Assembly: GCA_026874595.1 (NCBI GenBank)
Contig: CM049307.1
Coordinates: 25,950,362-26,014,361, forward strand
From: Sipunculus nudus
Lineage: Eukaryota; Annelida; Sipuncula; Golfingiida; Sipunculidae
Length of the DNA: 64,000 nucleotides
Direction of reading: 5' to 3'
The notes below the pieces were generated by a model, which was given only the letters and a program-made list of their open reading frames with translations, had not been told where the DNA came from and ran no database searches. The translations under genes were made by a program, and so were the position numbers. Positions 32,521-45,424 of the stretch are shown here, one piece after another (positions within the stretch are counted from its first letter, which is position 1; the number at the start of each line of letters is the position of its first letter).

Positions 32521-35500
32521 ATAGAGCACCATATCCTTTATCCAACGGTCTCTCATCACCGGAAGCGCTACTTTTCCCTCCTTTGCAATAACATTTTCAG
32601 TACACAGAACCACACTCTAGGACTTATTTATGTACGACTGATGTTTTACATAAGGTCATACAATCGACAGGTTACAAAATCTTATACAGAAGCTATCGTG
32701 AATTATGAGGAGAAGTGTCCTTTGATTACTATTTCCTTAAAATGGTTTCAACCATATTTAACAACTAATTTTCGGAATTACAATAACTAACTAGGGCTGT
32801 TTTGAGGGTTTCATCTAATAGTTATTCGATTTGTTTCGTTTTTTTTTTGATTGATTAAAATGACTTTTGGATATATTTTAAAACTTGCGAAACGCTTTCT
32901 GTTTCAAATTATCATGGTTTATTATCATATCACAGAGTAGACATTGCATAGTACCTGTTTCCCTTACTGCATAGTCTGGGATGATCTCGAGGATACATCT
33001 ATTAAATATAAACAAGGAAGATGATGAAAATTGAATCATTCATCCGTTGAACTGGACGAATGTGGATTTAGCATTTAATGCATATTGATTCTTATATAAT
33101 AATTAAAAAAAAGAAACTTTGTTATCATATTTTCATTCAAAAATAGAAGAAACTATATAATTCTTTAATATTGACGAATCTAATCCGAGGCGTACAGATT
33201 TCACGGTCGCACTCCGCCTATGGTGAGTGCCCCGCAGGCTTAATTAGGAGGCCATGTCCCATGACCCTGTTTCATTCACAAAAGAGTGCGCCTTCCAGGA
33301 ATTTCTCGGTGATAGGACCCCGCAATCGGGACGATTACACATCCAAGGCGCGTAAGTGCAATAGTAATTCGGCCGGGTTAAGACCAGGATATAAAATTTA
33401 AGGAAGTGTGTGCTTCTACCCTGTAACGGGGTCCGAAACCGGAATGGAAGTCTCCAGACATATAAATACTAAGCTAGCATTAAAAATGCAGGCGGTTACC
33501 TCAAACAAATTTTAAAAAACTTACAAAAGGATTTATCTTACGTTTTTAAGAAAAGGCCCATTTTTGTTGAAGTCCTTCTTAAATAAGATTGAGGTAATTT
33601 ACTTAAGATAATGGTTTTACCTTATTATTAAGGTTTTTTTATTCAAATGTTATTAGGCAGAGCTGATGTCATAACTTATTCTTAAACAATCTGGATTTTA
33701 ATAATAATATAGAGTTCAGCTATTAGAGTGAGTAGCTCTCGAGCTTCCCACATTTGTCTTTTGTTGCTAGGAAAGGATTGTACCTAGAGTTTTTATCCAT
33801 TTACTATGTCACTCTGATGAACTTGTAAAATAGCAAATGATGTAAAAATGAAGTTTTAGAATGAAAAATAAGTTCTTTATATTGACCTGTGTAAATAAGT
33901 CGAATGGGAATGCGAAAATTTTGTTTCGTGTCTTTTGTTCCATGCAGTTATATGTAGGGGCGTTTATATACAACACTCTTTTGTCGTGACGCCTGAGGGA
34001 AGGAGGCTTTGGAAGTGCATCAGTATTTTTGGAGGACATTTGTCGACATTTGTTACGGAGTACGGTGTAAGTATTCTCAAATGTCACGATCAAAGTGTAC
34101 TAAAATGTGTGGAACATGAATCCTAGTCTTTGTTCTGAAAGCCACCCGAAGGCGATAAGGAGCTTAATGTTTTTATCAATAGAGCAAAAATGTCAAAACA
34201 GGTAACCTGGAAAGATGTCACGGATAACGAGGATGAAGACGCGTGCTCCTAAAGTCATGCTCGCTGATTGAGAAGTCAGAAATAGACAGTTAAAAGCAAG
34301 AAGTTCTCTTTTCTTGGATCTTCCATGGGGCTGTTATGTATTGATCAAAGGACACTCTGGCTTTCAATCCTGCTTGCTCTAGCCAACTCTACTTGTCACA
34401 TCTATGGTTGAATGAACTGAGGGTCTTCCCATCATACTATGTCAAGGAAAGATGCCAGGCCAAATCCTTTGATGATTTTCTGGGAAAATGAGAGTCGTAG
34501 CATGATCCCTGCCTCATAACCATTTTATTTTCTTCAATGGATTTTCTCTGATCTTCGCTTTTCTTTTTCGTTTTTTAAAAAGACAGCCGTATGGATTCAA
34601 AATACGCATCGTGCATCGTGATTAAATATCATCTGCAAAATGGTTGAGAAGAACCAAAATTAAATGAATGAGAATTTTTTATAATATATGTTCGTTTAGT
34701 GTGTTTAGTGTGAAAGAGTTATTCATCCAAGTTTATTATTATTATTATTGTAATTGTTATTATTATTATTATATTTTTATTATAAGTAGTAGCAGTTATT
34801 GTTTTTGGTGTTTTTTTTGTTTTAATAGCAGTGCTGGTCTACTATTATTATAATATATAGTAGTAGTAGAAGTAATTGTTGGTTTTGTTGTTGTCGTTGT
34901 AATTGCTGTGTTGGTGTAGTTAAGAAAAAAAAGAAAGCCTAATGTCATGATACGCACATTATTTCAAATTAAATATAAAAAAAAAATGGATTCAAAAATC
35001 GGGGTGACGTATGTTGGCCGCGGGGATGCAACACAATAATAATATCTGGATCGAAGTTACCAACAGAGGAAAGCCTGAAACATACAAAGATTTTAACGCT
35101 AGGTTCAGTATTTTATGTAGGATCATATGCTCCCTTCACTGCACTCTATTCACGACATATATTTGTACAACGATGTATGTTTTGGCTTTCTTTCCGGAAT
35201 TTGGTCACGAGAGAGTGGTACGAAAAAAAATTAGCGTATCGCCAAACGCTGACCCACAAACATATATCCGGACCCATCTACTCGTCTGTAGGCTTCCTGC
35301 AAAATACTCTCCAGCGGTAAGACGACTGTTGCCAATTTTAGCACAACGGTGTAAGTCATTGAGCGTATTTTATTGGCTGCCGGTTCCTTTGTACGTACGA
35401 AGCATTCCATTGCGTGCCTCCACCCTGCTGTAGTCAAACACTATAAATCGCCAGTAAATACAGACTGGATATAGATTTAAAATTATGAACGTTATGTCTT

Positions 35501-35965
35501 TTCCGCGGCCTTTTACTCTGTGTTTAGACAAAAGAGCTACGTCATGGAGCTTCCATAAAAATACCTTCCGTTATATCGCTTATTACATTTAAATTTAAAA
35601 AATACGGCATCGGTGTGTCTTAGGACAAATTCTTCATTGATTCACTCTAACATATACTTAAGAAAAGATTGCTTACGTGTATGTGAACTTTAAACCTCAT
35701 ATCAAGCAACAAAGCTTAATAAAATGGCAATAGACATACATACGAACCGAAAACATTACAATAGCCCTAAAGGCCGATTACATAAAATAAATCACACCCC
35801 TAGATATTCAGAGTTGCAGCTGTGAGTAAAATCGAGCGTTTGCCGGCTAAATGACAGTTCCTGTTATGACTGGTGCTGGTGTATAAAAGTGACAGTGTCA
35901 TATCCTTGGATAAAAAGAGGACCACCTGCTATAGAATGACAGGCTATCAGTTACACTTACTCTAG
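32521..35965. other. Intergenic; hAT-like tip and a GC-richer island
   Basis: CTAGGGCTGT at 32791-32800 resembles the TAGGGCTGT tip of hAT-type elements, but no partner end was found. 33175-33420 is GC-richer with two donor-like sites (ATGGTGAGTG near 33221 and GCGCGTAAGTG near 33349) and no recognised protein. 34730-34900 is (ATT)n/(TAG)n-rich low-complexity sequence. A 140-codon plus frame at 35011-35433 shows no domain. Confidence 0.45.
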
Positions 35966-36061
35966 GATATATGAAAATTTCATTGCGCCGTATTATAACC
36001 TGCGTGTCATGTTATCCTCGGCGATATAAAACAGAGCATATACCGAGATTAATGACAGCCC
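35966..36061 (+). repeat. 96-bp direct repeat, copy 1
   Basis: GATATATGAAAATT...CATTGCGCCGT...TATAACCTGCGTGTCATG...GAGATTAATGACAGCC. About 90% identical by eye to 36513-36610 in the same orientation. Confidence 0.85.
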
Positions 36062-36330
36062 TGTCATTAAACCTTTTTTAAAATCACGATTATATGTTTA
36101 GTCAAAACAGTATATACCCTCTATCAAACATATAAGTTATAATAAGTATTCCTTACTTAACTGGATTTCAGAAACAGACTAACGTTACGGGATGCATCAC
36201 CGTGATCTGGGACAAAGCATGGTCCTAAGGACATGGTTGCTAAAATTGCTGCAGTCGTTGGCCTTGTTTAAGATCCTCACCGCACTGCGCAGACTCGGTT
36301 TCACAAGAGTATGACTCTGCTGGTTAAGCA

Positions 36331-36699
36331 GGCCGTACACACAGCGTAAGTGACGAGATCAGATCGGACTGAGAATTCAGTAGAGTCCGACACAATCATT
36401 CCCATTCTGGTCCGGTCCTAGAGGGGTCGCAGACAGGACGGACCAGACCGGATCGGATTAAATTATCCTAGTACCGCACATGCTTTCCGACAGCAAATTA
36501 TTATTACTTTAAGATATATGAAAATTGCATTGCGCCGTCTTATAACCTGCGTGTCATGTTATCCTCGACGATGTCAAACAAACAGCATATATCGAGATTA
36601 ATAACAGCCCCGGTACAATACTAATGGTTAGACTAACAGTCCGGTCCACAAAGCGTCGCCAACAGAGCGGGCCGTCCGATCACGTCTCTGTGTGCGGCC
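36331..36699. mobile_element. Small TIR element enclosing repeat copy 2
   Basis: The left end GGCCGTACACACAGCG is mirrored by the right end, whose reverse complement reads GGCCGCACACAGAGACG. Both are followed inward by GATCGGAC-like sequence. The interior is rich in CCGGTCC/GGACCAGACC words and contains the second copy of the 96-bp repeat. No target duplication is clear. Confidence 0.5.
36513..36610 (+). repeat. 96-bp direct repeat, copy 2
   Basis: Second copy of 35966-36061, lying inside the TIR element while the first copy lies outside it. Confidence 0.85.
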
Positions 36700-36774
36700 G
36701 CTCTGTGTGCTGCCTACTTTAGGGCTTGCTGGCGTCAAAATGTGTAGCCCAAAATGCGCCGTGGCATCTTAATA

Positions 36775-37286
36775 CACCAGCGTAGGTTTAAATGTAGTGA
36801 AGAGAATAATGTAGTTCGTTCAAACATGTTGGGCAAGAATTTCTTCAAACAGAAGGTGTTTCCCTGAAATGTAACAAAATAAAGATTTTAAAGCTTGACA
36901 GTTGAGATAAGTAGTTCCGACCATCCCACACTGTCTGACTTGAGAGAGGTTAGTTTGAGTAGAAACGACCTCCGGCGAAAGCGTGGGTTAGGATTTTAGT
37001 CATGGAAGTTCTATGCTCACAGCGCTCTGGGGGTTCTAAGTGCACCAGTGGTGTTGGTATAAATGTAGTGAAATGGGTAGTGTGATCCGTCCAAGTACGT
37101 TGTATGAAAAATGTTTCAAGGCATAATATATAAACATGAGTGGTTTTGTTGTAAGGGCTTCACTGAATTAGTTATATTTGTAAGCCTGCGCATGTGATAT
37201 GTGAGCTGTGAGCAGAAGTTGTTTTCTTGAAATGTAAAAAAAATTGGTTTTGAAGTTTGACAGCAGAGACAAGAAGTCCCGACCAT
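36775..37286 (+). repeat. Two diverged tandem units
   Basis: 36775-36924 and 37043-37286 both run CACCAG(C/T)G...TAAATGTAGTGAA...GAAATGTAA...TTTTGAAGTTTGACAG-like...GTCCCGACCAT. The second unit carries an extra insertion of roughly 90 bp. Non-coding. Confidence 0.6.
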
Positions 37287-40200
37287 ATACTCTGCAGCAT
37301 TCCGATTAACGTTACTAAAAGCTCTCACGTTACTTAAAGCTCCTTTCAGTTCACACAAGAGTGATTTTGAGCATATATATGGTCCATTAGGAATTCGGGA
37401 ACTTCAGCAGTTGCATCTACGGCTAATTATAACATTTAAAATGACTGGCGCAAAGCTGAAACTAGCTGTTCTGTTAGGGTGTAGGGTATATACCAGGTTA
37501 GCAGTTATGTTGCCTCATATATCTTGGGTGGCTTGTTCTCTACTTAAAGACCAAGGTACCAGTCGTTGAACCCATAACAAAATACTAAGAAACTCTCCGT
37601 CAAATCCGTGACATCAATGTTTAGCTCTCAGTGGAATTTTCCACATTTTTAATCGCACAGTGCACGATCGCACTAAATCATGAATATAACCTGTGTAATT
37701 GTAGGTAGGTTACAATATAGCTTAGATTAGACGTGAGACTCAAAAGTAAGGTCACGAATGATGAAGTTACAATTTAAAAAAAAAATAAAAACCAGAAAAG
37801 TATATCTGCGGCACTCAGAAGATGTACGTTGTTTAAACTCCTAGCATTACTTTAGCACAACGTGCAGAAATAGTATCATTAAGGAGCACGTTTTGAGAAT
37901 CGGTATTTTTCATGATGTTGTATATGTCTATCTACTTTTGTTAACAGGGTTCTCCCACTGGATTCTGTAATTATTACAAAAATATATTTGTATTATTTAC
38001 ACATTTGTTGGTTCTACAAAGTTCCCATTTTTTTTTAAATTCGTTTGCATAAAAGGATCATTTTTTCTTCTAAGGCTTAACAGACCTGCAATGTCGAGTG
38101 CTGTTTGTCGATAATCACAGAAACGGCGGATTCTCACGTTATGAACAAATGATATTAATGACCAGGATAATTTAGGATAATTTTATATTTGTGTGTCAGA
38201 GGATGATGTTTATTTTTGAGGAGGTAGTAGTCGTATCTGGCCCCTAATTCCTAAAATAATATGTATATGTATATGTATATATATATATGTGTGTGTGTGT
38301 GGGTGTGTCAGACTTACGACAAAACAATACAAGTTTTATTCATTCAGTTTATGCCAACAGTATTACATATAGGCTGTTATTACCGACCACTATAATATAT
38401 TTTATATAAGTATGAAAGTAGGAATGAAAATATATAATAAAGATACTAATAAAGATATCACCCATAAGAAATTAATCCATAACTAATATAAAAACATATA
38501 GGAAAATAAGCATCTGACTATAAGTAAAACACTGGTGACAAACTGCCAATGTCACGTTGAAAAGCTCAAATGACGGGTTTGCCCTTTTAGGAGGGTGACC
38601 ATTCGAGGTTTCAGGAGCAACAAAAGATAAAGTATGTTTACCATAATTGGTGATGTAAACATGAGATTAAAATAATATTTGCCTTTTGTTATATTTACCA
38701 CTGTTGGCCATAGTGTATTTTGGGTTTGCTTGGCAACATCAGAAAAGATAAAATCACATCTGCACATAGCAGAAGTTTTATCAGTATGTTTTATTGATTT
38801 TATCCTACCTACCAACCGAGGAATCAACTTCTGATTCTGTATGACTATTAAATTAAAATCTGATTTTTTTTGGGTGAAAAATTCAATCCAACTGAAAACC
38901 GTCATGATCACTGGTCACGCTGAATAACGGAACACAATTAACATCTGCTGATTGGTAATGGTATCATGAACAACTAAGATTAGTAAACATCAAATAAGTG
39001 GGTGTCACAACCCCAAAGGAATGGACTTTCCAGGTTCTTTAAACGGTGAATTTAACTGGCTCCAGCTCGCACATACACCAAAAAGAGGAGAAAGGCTTGT
39101 GTAACAAAAACAATAAAAATATAATAAAAAATGAACTTACAATTTATTCTCTGGGGAGGTGTTCCACACTAATGGTACAAATATCAATTTGGCCCATATA
39201 ATCGTACAAACGCTGATTAAGTCCGGATTAATCCTAAAACCTTGCTCCAAGAACAGTTCACAGAATGTTCATCCGGAACCAAGCACGCTGGTTATATGAT
39301 TGTCGCGCACGTGACTTAGGAATGTACTCCGCAAGTCCTAGTGGTTTTACACACATTACACACGATACGCAAGCAGATAGGCTCACAACCTTTCCTGTAC
39401 AATCACTCAGTCAGAGTCTGTCACTGTAGTATCACCCTGGATATAACCAGTAATCTGTATTCGAATATGCCATGGCACACGACAATATCCGGTTCCATAC
39501 ACCCATATCAGCGAATCAGTTGTCCTTTGATTTGTTCGCTGGGCTCCCCCACGGCATATACACATCGACTGTTAACAGGTCCTCCTGTTAACAAAACTCA
39601 CAAGTCAATTGGTGAGATAACGTTGGTCTCCCGCAGACGCTGACAAATAATAGACAGGGAAATTTTCCCTCTGCTGATCAGTTCACTGACAATCACGGAC
39701 TCTCCTCTGGACCGACAGACAGCCAGACGCCACCATCTAGCGCGCTGACTTTGGATACTATGCCTTTACTCTAGCGTCATCAGCATATATACTCATCCTT
39801 ACGTCATACAGCCTGATCGCTCTTGGCCTATCGCCTTATAATATTATGAGACCTGTCGCCCTACGCATGACTAAAAAGAAAAATGACACGCCTCCAGAGA
39901 CAAAAGAGTGAGAAAATTCAAGTTTGCAGGTGCATTGCCTGTGAAGTCCACAGTGTTTATACAGGAATCTGTCTAGACTAACGATGATGAATCTGACAAG
40001 AAACAATTCTCACGGAATTACTACTGTACTGAAACCAACATCAAATAAAACGCCTGGGTTCCTGAAACCTACGTTCCCATGCTAACATCGTCACATGATA
40101 CGGCACATTAATATTAACAATTTATAGAAAGAATCATCTGGATAGACTATCCTTACTTAAATGTGAAATACCAAAGTAATAAAATAATAGTCACAGTTCT

Positions 40201-40410
40201 CTAGTGACAGTGGGTGTCCACTGATGGTAAACAATTTGTCATAAGGACGCAAGACATAATTGAATCCAGCCGGTTTCTTTACATTTTTCATGACACATTA
40301 TCCCTTTAGACCCTTATTTGTTTAAGTGGCCAACTGTGTGAACACATGTTAGACCGATTGTCTCTTTCAAATCTGCATTCCATTGAACATTTTAAGCTCA
40401 GCTGACTAAA
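37287..40410. other. Intergenic; (GT)n tract and weak minus frame
   Basis: A TATATG/GTGTGT microsatellite lies at 38262-38301. A 119-codon minus frame at 38552-38911 has basic and hydrophobic stretches but no domain I recognise and no splice context. 39000-39900 is mixed sequence with no frame over 100 codons. Confidence 0.45.
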
Positions 40411-42153
40411 AATTCATCTGAGCTATAGTGATCACTCTTTATCAGTCCGTCCGTCCGTTACCAGGGCACAAATAGTAATCGCTGGACATAGAAACCTCTA
40501 ACTGAAAACCATGGAGGTCCACTTTTACTCTATTTTTGAGACCTTCAAATGAAGCAGTCCGGACGATAACAGGGCACAAACCGTAACCGTTAGATCTAGA
40601 AACTTTTAAATGTACATCTAGAGAGGTCCTAGACAAATCTCCTCGGCATCTCCTTAGGTCATTGTGACCTATAGTCTGCGAGCTTCTGGCCTGAAAGATG
40701 ATTTTGAGCACGCCGAGAGTCAGACAAGACACAAATTGAATACATCTGGCCTAGAAACGTCTAATGGGACAATCAGGCAGGTCCTGAATGATTGTCCTTG
40801 GAGATATGAAATTAGATCACTGTGACCTATATTCTGCTAAAGTCAGATGGGATAAAATTGTATCCGTTAGGCCTAGAATCTTCTGACGTGATATCCAGTT
40901 TCTGGGAGTTTCTGGGCAGAGTAGTCTCAGAAACGTTAAACTAGGTCATAATGACCTATATTCTGCAAGTAACTGGCTAAAAACATGACTTTTAGCACAA
41001 AGACAGTTAGAAAAGGCACAGATTGTATTCGTTAGACCTAAAAACTTCTTACTGTACATCCAGGGGGGCACTTAGCAAATATCCCCAGAAACTCAAATAG
41101 GCCTTTGTCATCTGTATTCTGCGAGCTACTAGCCGAAAACATGATTTTGAGAACCCAGATAGTCAGACGGAGTACAACTTGTATCCATAAAATTGGCCTA
41201 AAATCTTCTTATGCCACATTCGAAGGGTCCTGGCTACATGTCCCTGGAAATATGCAATAAGCTCACCGTGACCTGAAAAAAAACATGATTTGAGTACTCT
41301 GTAAGTCAGATGTGCACAAACTGAACCCGTTAGCCCTTGAATCTTCATATAATACCAAGGGAAGTCTCGATCATATTTCCTCGGAAACCTGAAATTAGGT
41401 CATGGATGACATATATTCAGCGAGCGACTGGCCAAAAACTTGATTTTGAACAACCAGACAGTCAGACAGGACACAGAATGTAACTGTTACGGCTAGAATC
41501 CTACAATACAACATCCAAGGAGGTTTTGGTCAAATCTCCTTTGAAACCTAAAAGTAGGTCATGGTGACCTATATTCTGGTAGCAACTAACCAAAAAATAC
41601 GATTATAAGTATCAAAACAGTCAGGCATAGCACCAAACTGTTCTGTTGAACCTAGAAACTTCTATTATTACATCTAGGGAGGTCCTTGGCAAGTCTACTT
41701 TATATCCTGAAATTATGTTACTGTGACATATATTCTCTGAGCTAAATTCTCTGAGCAGGAAACCTAATTTTGACCACCTTGATAGTCAGACATGTCAAGA
41801 ATCTTAACTGTTGGCTCTTTCTGAATATAAAGGGAGGTCATTGTAATGTCATTGTGACCTATAGTCTGTGATCTGTGAGAAACAGCATGACTTTAGTACC
41901 CTATAAGTCAGATGAACACAAGTCATAGAAGTTTGTCGTAGATACATCTTGGGATGTCTTGTAAAATCTCCTTGCTGTTTATTCTAAGGACTACGGGGGA
42001 AAACAAGATTTTTAGCATTCCGGAAGTAATTCTACCCATTGTCCAAGGTTCTTAAATATAATTTACCAGCTCATAACATCAATAATTAAAACGTTCATCA
42101 CCTGTAAACATGTCAAATCCAGCTGAGCGTCATGACCCTTGGGTCACTTGTTC
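40411..42153 (+). repeat. Tandem array of about 155-bp diverged monomers within a mollusc-type repeat
   Basis: About ten degenerate monomers. Each carries AGGTCATNGTGACCTATATTCTGC, a later AGTCAGACNGGACACA block and a GTT(A)GNCCTAGAAACTTCT block; anchors fall near 40661, 40815, 40945, 41102, 41262, 41396, 41557, 41718 and 41847. The array opens with CTGAGCTATAGTGATCACT and CGTCCGTCCGT and closes with TGAGCGTCATGACCCTTGGG then GTCACTTGTT, so it seems to be a unit with defined ends. From memory this head and tail recur in mollusc genomes. It is non-coding on both strands. Confidence 0.75.
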
Positions 42154-43449
42154 TTTACCAGCTGTTAGTAAACACGTGTAAATGTAACTGGAGGTGGTTG
42201 GTTGTCCATTTGCGGAAGTTGGAAATTCACCAGTTGCAAACGCCATTTGCAAACCTATAGTTTGTCTGAAGTGCCGCCAGATGTCCCTGCTCGATCTTTT
42301 AAGTTTATTTGGCGCATGCCCTATAGGTATACACATGTGAATATAAACATAATGAACACCCTGTTTACCCTGGGATCGGCGTTTTCTGCCCCATACATAT
42401 ATTAAGCTGATATACAGACGTCAGTTATCGGACCCGGCACCTTTAAATAAGTGAGATGTTAAAACCACAGAGACATTGTCAGCAGCTATGCTAAAAGACG
42501 ACCATTTATCTCATATTAGGCAGTCTTAAGATAAAAATACCCAAGATGAACTAAATCCAAGATAACACATATTGCATGTCAGCTACAGCTGTAAACAGTT
42601 ATGAATGAGTGGTGGGAGATATTACAAGAAGGTTCTTAATGTTCTGATTGCATGTTATCTGAAGGTCAAATAGCTAGGAATCTATTGTTTGATAAGATAA
42701 AAAGCTCTCAGACCATACTTGAAGCAGGCTGGTAAACATGATACTAATCATGTGAGAGTTTTTCTAAGTTATTTGTCGGCAAGAGAAAAGAAAATTATCG
42801 GGTCAACAGGTTCAGTGATTATCTTGCTAGCTAGCATGTGCATGCAGTAAAACCATATACTGTGGATTCAGAATTGGGTTTTTATCTTCGTGGAATTCGT
42901 GGGTGACTTTCATCTAAGAAATTGAAAACCCTACAATCATTAAGTTTGAAAGTCAAATTGTTTTCGGTCGTCCCTGTGTGCACATTAAGTTATGACATCG
43001 TGATTGCCCCCTGTCACTGTCTATCATGCTATCAGTGGTATTGGTCGATAAAACACACAGAGCGATATGAAGCCTAAAAATAATAATAATAAAAAAATAT
43101 TTAAATTAAATTCGGTTAGGAAAGATATTTAAATCTTCTTTGTGCTGAGTAAAAAATTCAAGATTTCAGCAGTGTCAGACTTACAACTTGTACCAGTGAC
43201 GGTTTAAAAGTGCGTCTGCACTACCTTACACTGGTGGGTGAGGACTTTCTGTCTCTCTCTCATATTGTTTCGCTAAACGTCGTAGTTAACGGAGTGAAGG
43301 TCCCTCTGCATGGTTTCTGGGACATGTACCTTGTGATGCTGGGAACAAATAGATGACTGCACCTTGTAAACAAGGCAACACCACCCTATAGCTGTATCCC
43401 ATTAATTACTGGCCAAATAATAAGGGATAAACCGTGCGGTAGAAATAAT
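42154..43449. other. Intergenic, no gene seen
   Basis: AT-rich non-coding sequence. Nothing recognised. Confidence 0.5.
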
Positions 43450-43672
43450 CTAGTTAGTCCCCGGGCTGGGTGATGAGTCACGGTCAGCTGAGCACAATTT
43501 TAAGCGGGGGCCCAGTTTAACTGTGGCCTCGTTCTGGAGGTGCACTAGTCCCCACTGGAGTGTAAACGGAATTTCTTCTGAACGAACGACATACCAATCT
43601 TGAGCGCCGGGACTTGCTCTCATTAACCTAGTAATGCATGACTTCATTTGATGGACACAGGAGGAATTATCC
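43450..43672 (-). other. Possible terminal exon of an unrecognised gene
   Basis: On the minus strand an acceptor-like ATTTCTCAG precedes 73 codons ending in TAG. Visible features are Cys residues in SSCVHQMKSC, a central DWYVVRSEEIPFTLQWG segment and a charged tail with SADRDSSPSPG. Composition is more protein-like than most frames here. The region is also more GC-rich than its neighbours. No upstream exon or family match could be found, and a chance frame is possible. Confidence 0.25.
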
Positions 43673-45424
43673 CTGAGAAATCTATCTAGATTAATATAAA
43701 TATTGTCATCCACGATTCAGATAAGTCAAACAATATTTTAGTTGTGTCATTGAGCCAACACCGCTTGCACGTGGACTGCATGGCTCTGACATATGATTTA
43801 ATGATTCTTAAAGTTAACCGTTTTTACCGAAGAATCACCGATCTTGAGCTAATTTTAGGTCAGTTCACAAATGAATTTTGATAAAATGCATACCAGGAAC
43901 GATTAACCCAGAAGAGTTTAAACCCAAAGAAAAGTGTTTAAGGTCAAAACCACGAAATTTAAAATACATGATATTTTCTGAATCCCCAGTATGTGTATGC
44001 GGTACGTTTGGGTCTGTCTGTAGAAACCGGTCGGCCGTGATGCAAATTGATGCGTATGAATGTGCGGTTTATATACAGCGAAACTGGGAATATGTTAAAA
44101 TCTAAAAACAGCGGAGAATTCAATCGCTCTTGAATATAAGCGTATACACATACGTCAAAGTGTGGAATGTTCAACGTCAGCTTCTATGCGTATGCATTCT
44201 CACTCACTACAGTTAGTGACCAGAACGTGTTGCGAAACATATATATATATATATATTTATATAATAAACCAAACAGAATATGATGTTTCGATTTTTTTAT
44301 ACCACATACGCATAGAATGCATATTATAGAATGCTACGTTTTTCGTATTTCGTTATTGAAATACGGAAAAGTAACGGGATGCGGCGAAGATAATAGGAAT
44401 CTTACATTTTATGGCTAAATGTGGGAGAGTCAAGTCAAGATGTCGCTTGGTGCATATACTTATCATTTCACTCTAGGTACGACCTATTTTGCTTACCCTA
44501 TAAAAAATATGATACTGAGACGTTAGTGCTCATTAAATGTTCAATTTATATACCTTCTCAATTTTTTAACAGTCAGACATCTGGAACTCTCACTTCGTTA
44601 CACCAAATATCAACAAAAATCACAAGGCGCTTGCTTTGGAAAGAACAATTGAAATTGGGAAATTTGTTTTGCCTTACAGCTTTTTTTGTGACACAAATAT
44701 ATGTATATTTCGGGTATTAACATCTGTCGTTGGCTGTGACCTGAAGTGAGAAAAAATATCACTGGACCCTCCCCCAGTGAATGTTCCTGCCTAGTGATTA
44801 TTCCTGCTCATTGGAATTCCCATGCCATAATATCAGTGGAGGCTACGTGAACATTCTCCTCCTGTTGAACTTTACAATTTATTTTAAACATTTTAAAAAG
44901 TCTATCTCTTGTCCTTCTCTGCGTCTTTTTTCTCCTTTGGTTCCGGAGCAAGGTAGTTTCCTTTTTTAAATATACGTAACTTGCCAACAGCAATGTGTTC
45001 TCATAGAACACGTGGTGCAAAAAAAGACAATGGCTAATACCTGCAGGTTACTGAACCTTATTGATCTCTTTAGGGGCCCTATTTTTTTTTAAAGATAACA
45101 TACCATTAGCTCGGGTTCAATTTGGCTCAATTTGGTGGGGAAAGGGGGGACATGTTCCCCAAACTTTCACCACTAGGGGCATACCATGTTATATACCCGA
45201 CGTGTTGCAATGCGAAGAATGTTAGAAGCGAAAAATTCGCTTTATCTTACTGAAAGGTCCCTTGATGACACGTGAGTCGGTAATTTAACCTTCGAGCATT
45301 GACCCATGAGGTTTTTAGTCAGCTATATAACAATTTTGGGTCGTTCTGGTAACCAGGACTGTAAAGACTTGAAGGTTCACCAGTGAATTCTGAGTTATCT
45401 CATTTTTTCACCAGCATCCACAAC
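43673..45424. other. Intergenic; short (AT)n
   Basis: A short (TA)n at about 44239-44258. A 99-codon plus frame at 44421-44720 has no domain. Nothing else recognised. Confidence 0.5.

Noticed and set aside
35011-35433. 140-codon plus frame
   Set aside because: No domain, no splice context and no supporting repeat or homology; treated as chance.
40411-42153. CRISPR-like array
   Set aside because: Monomers are diverged and contiguous without unique spacers, and the context is eukaryotic.
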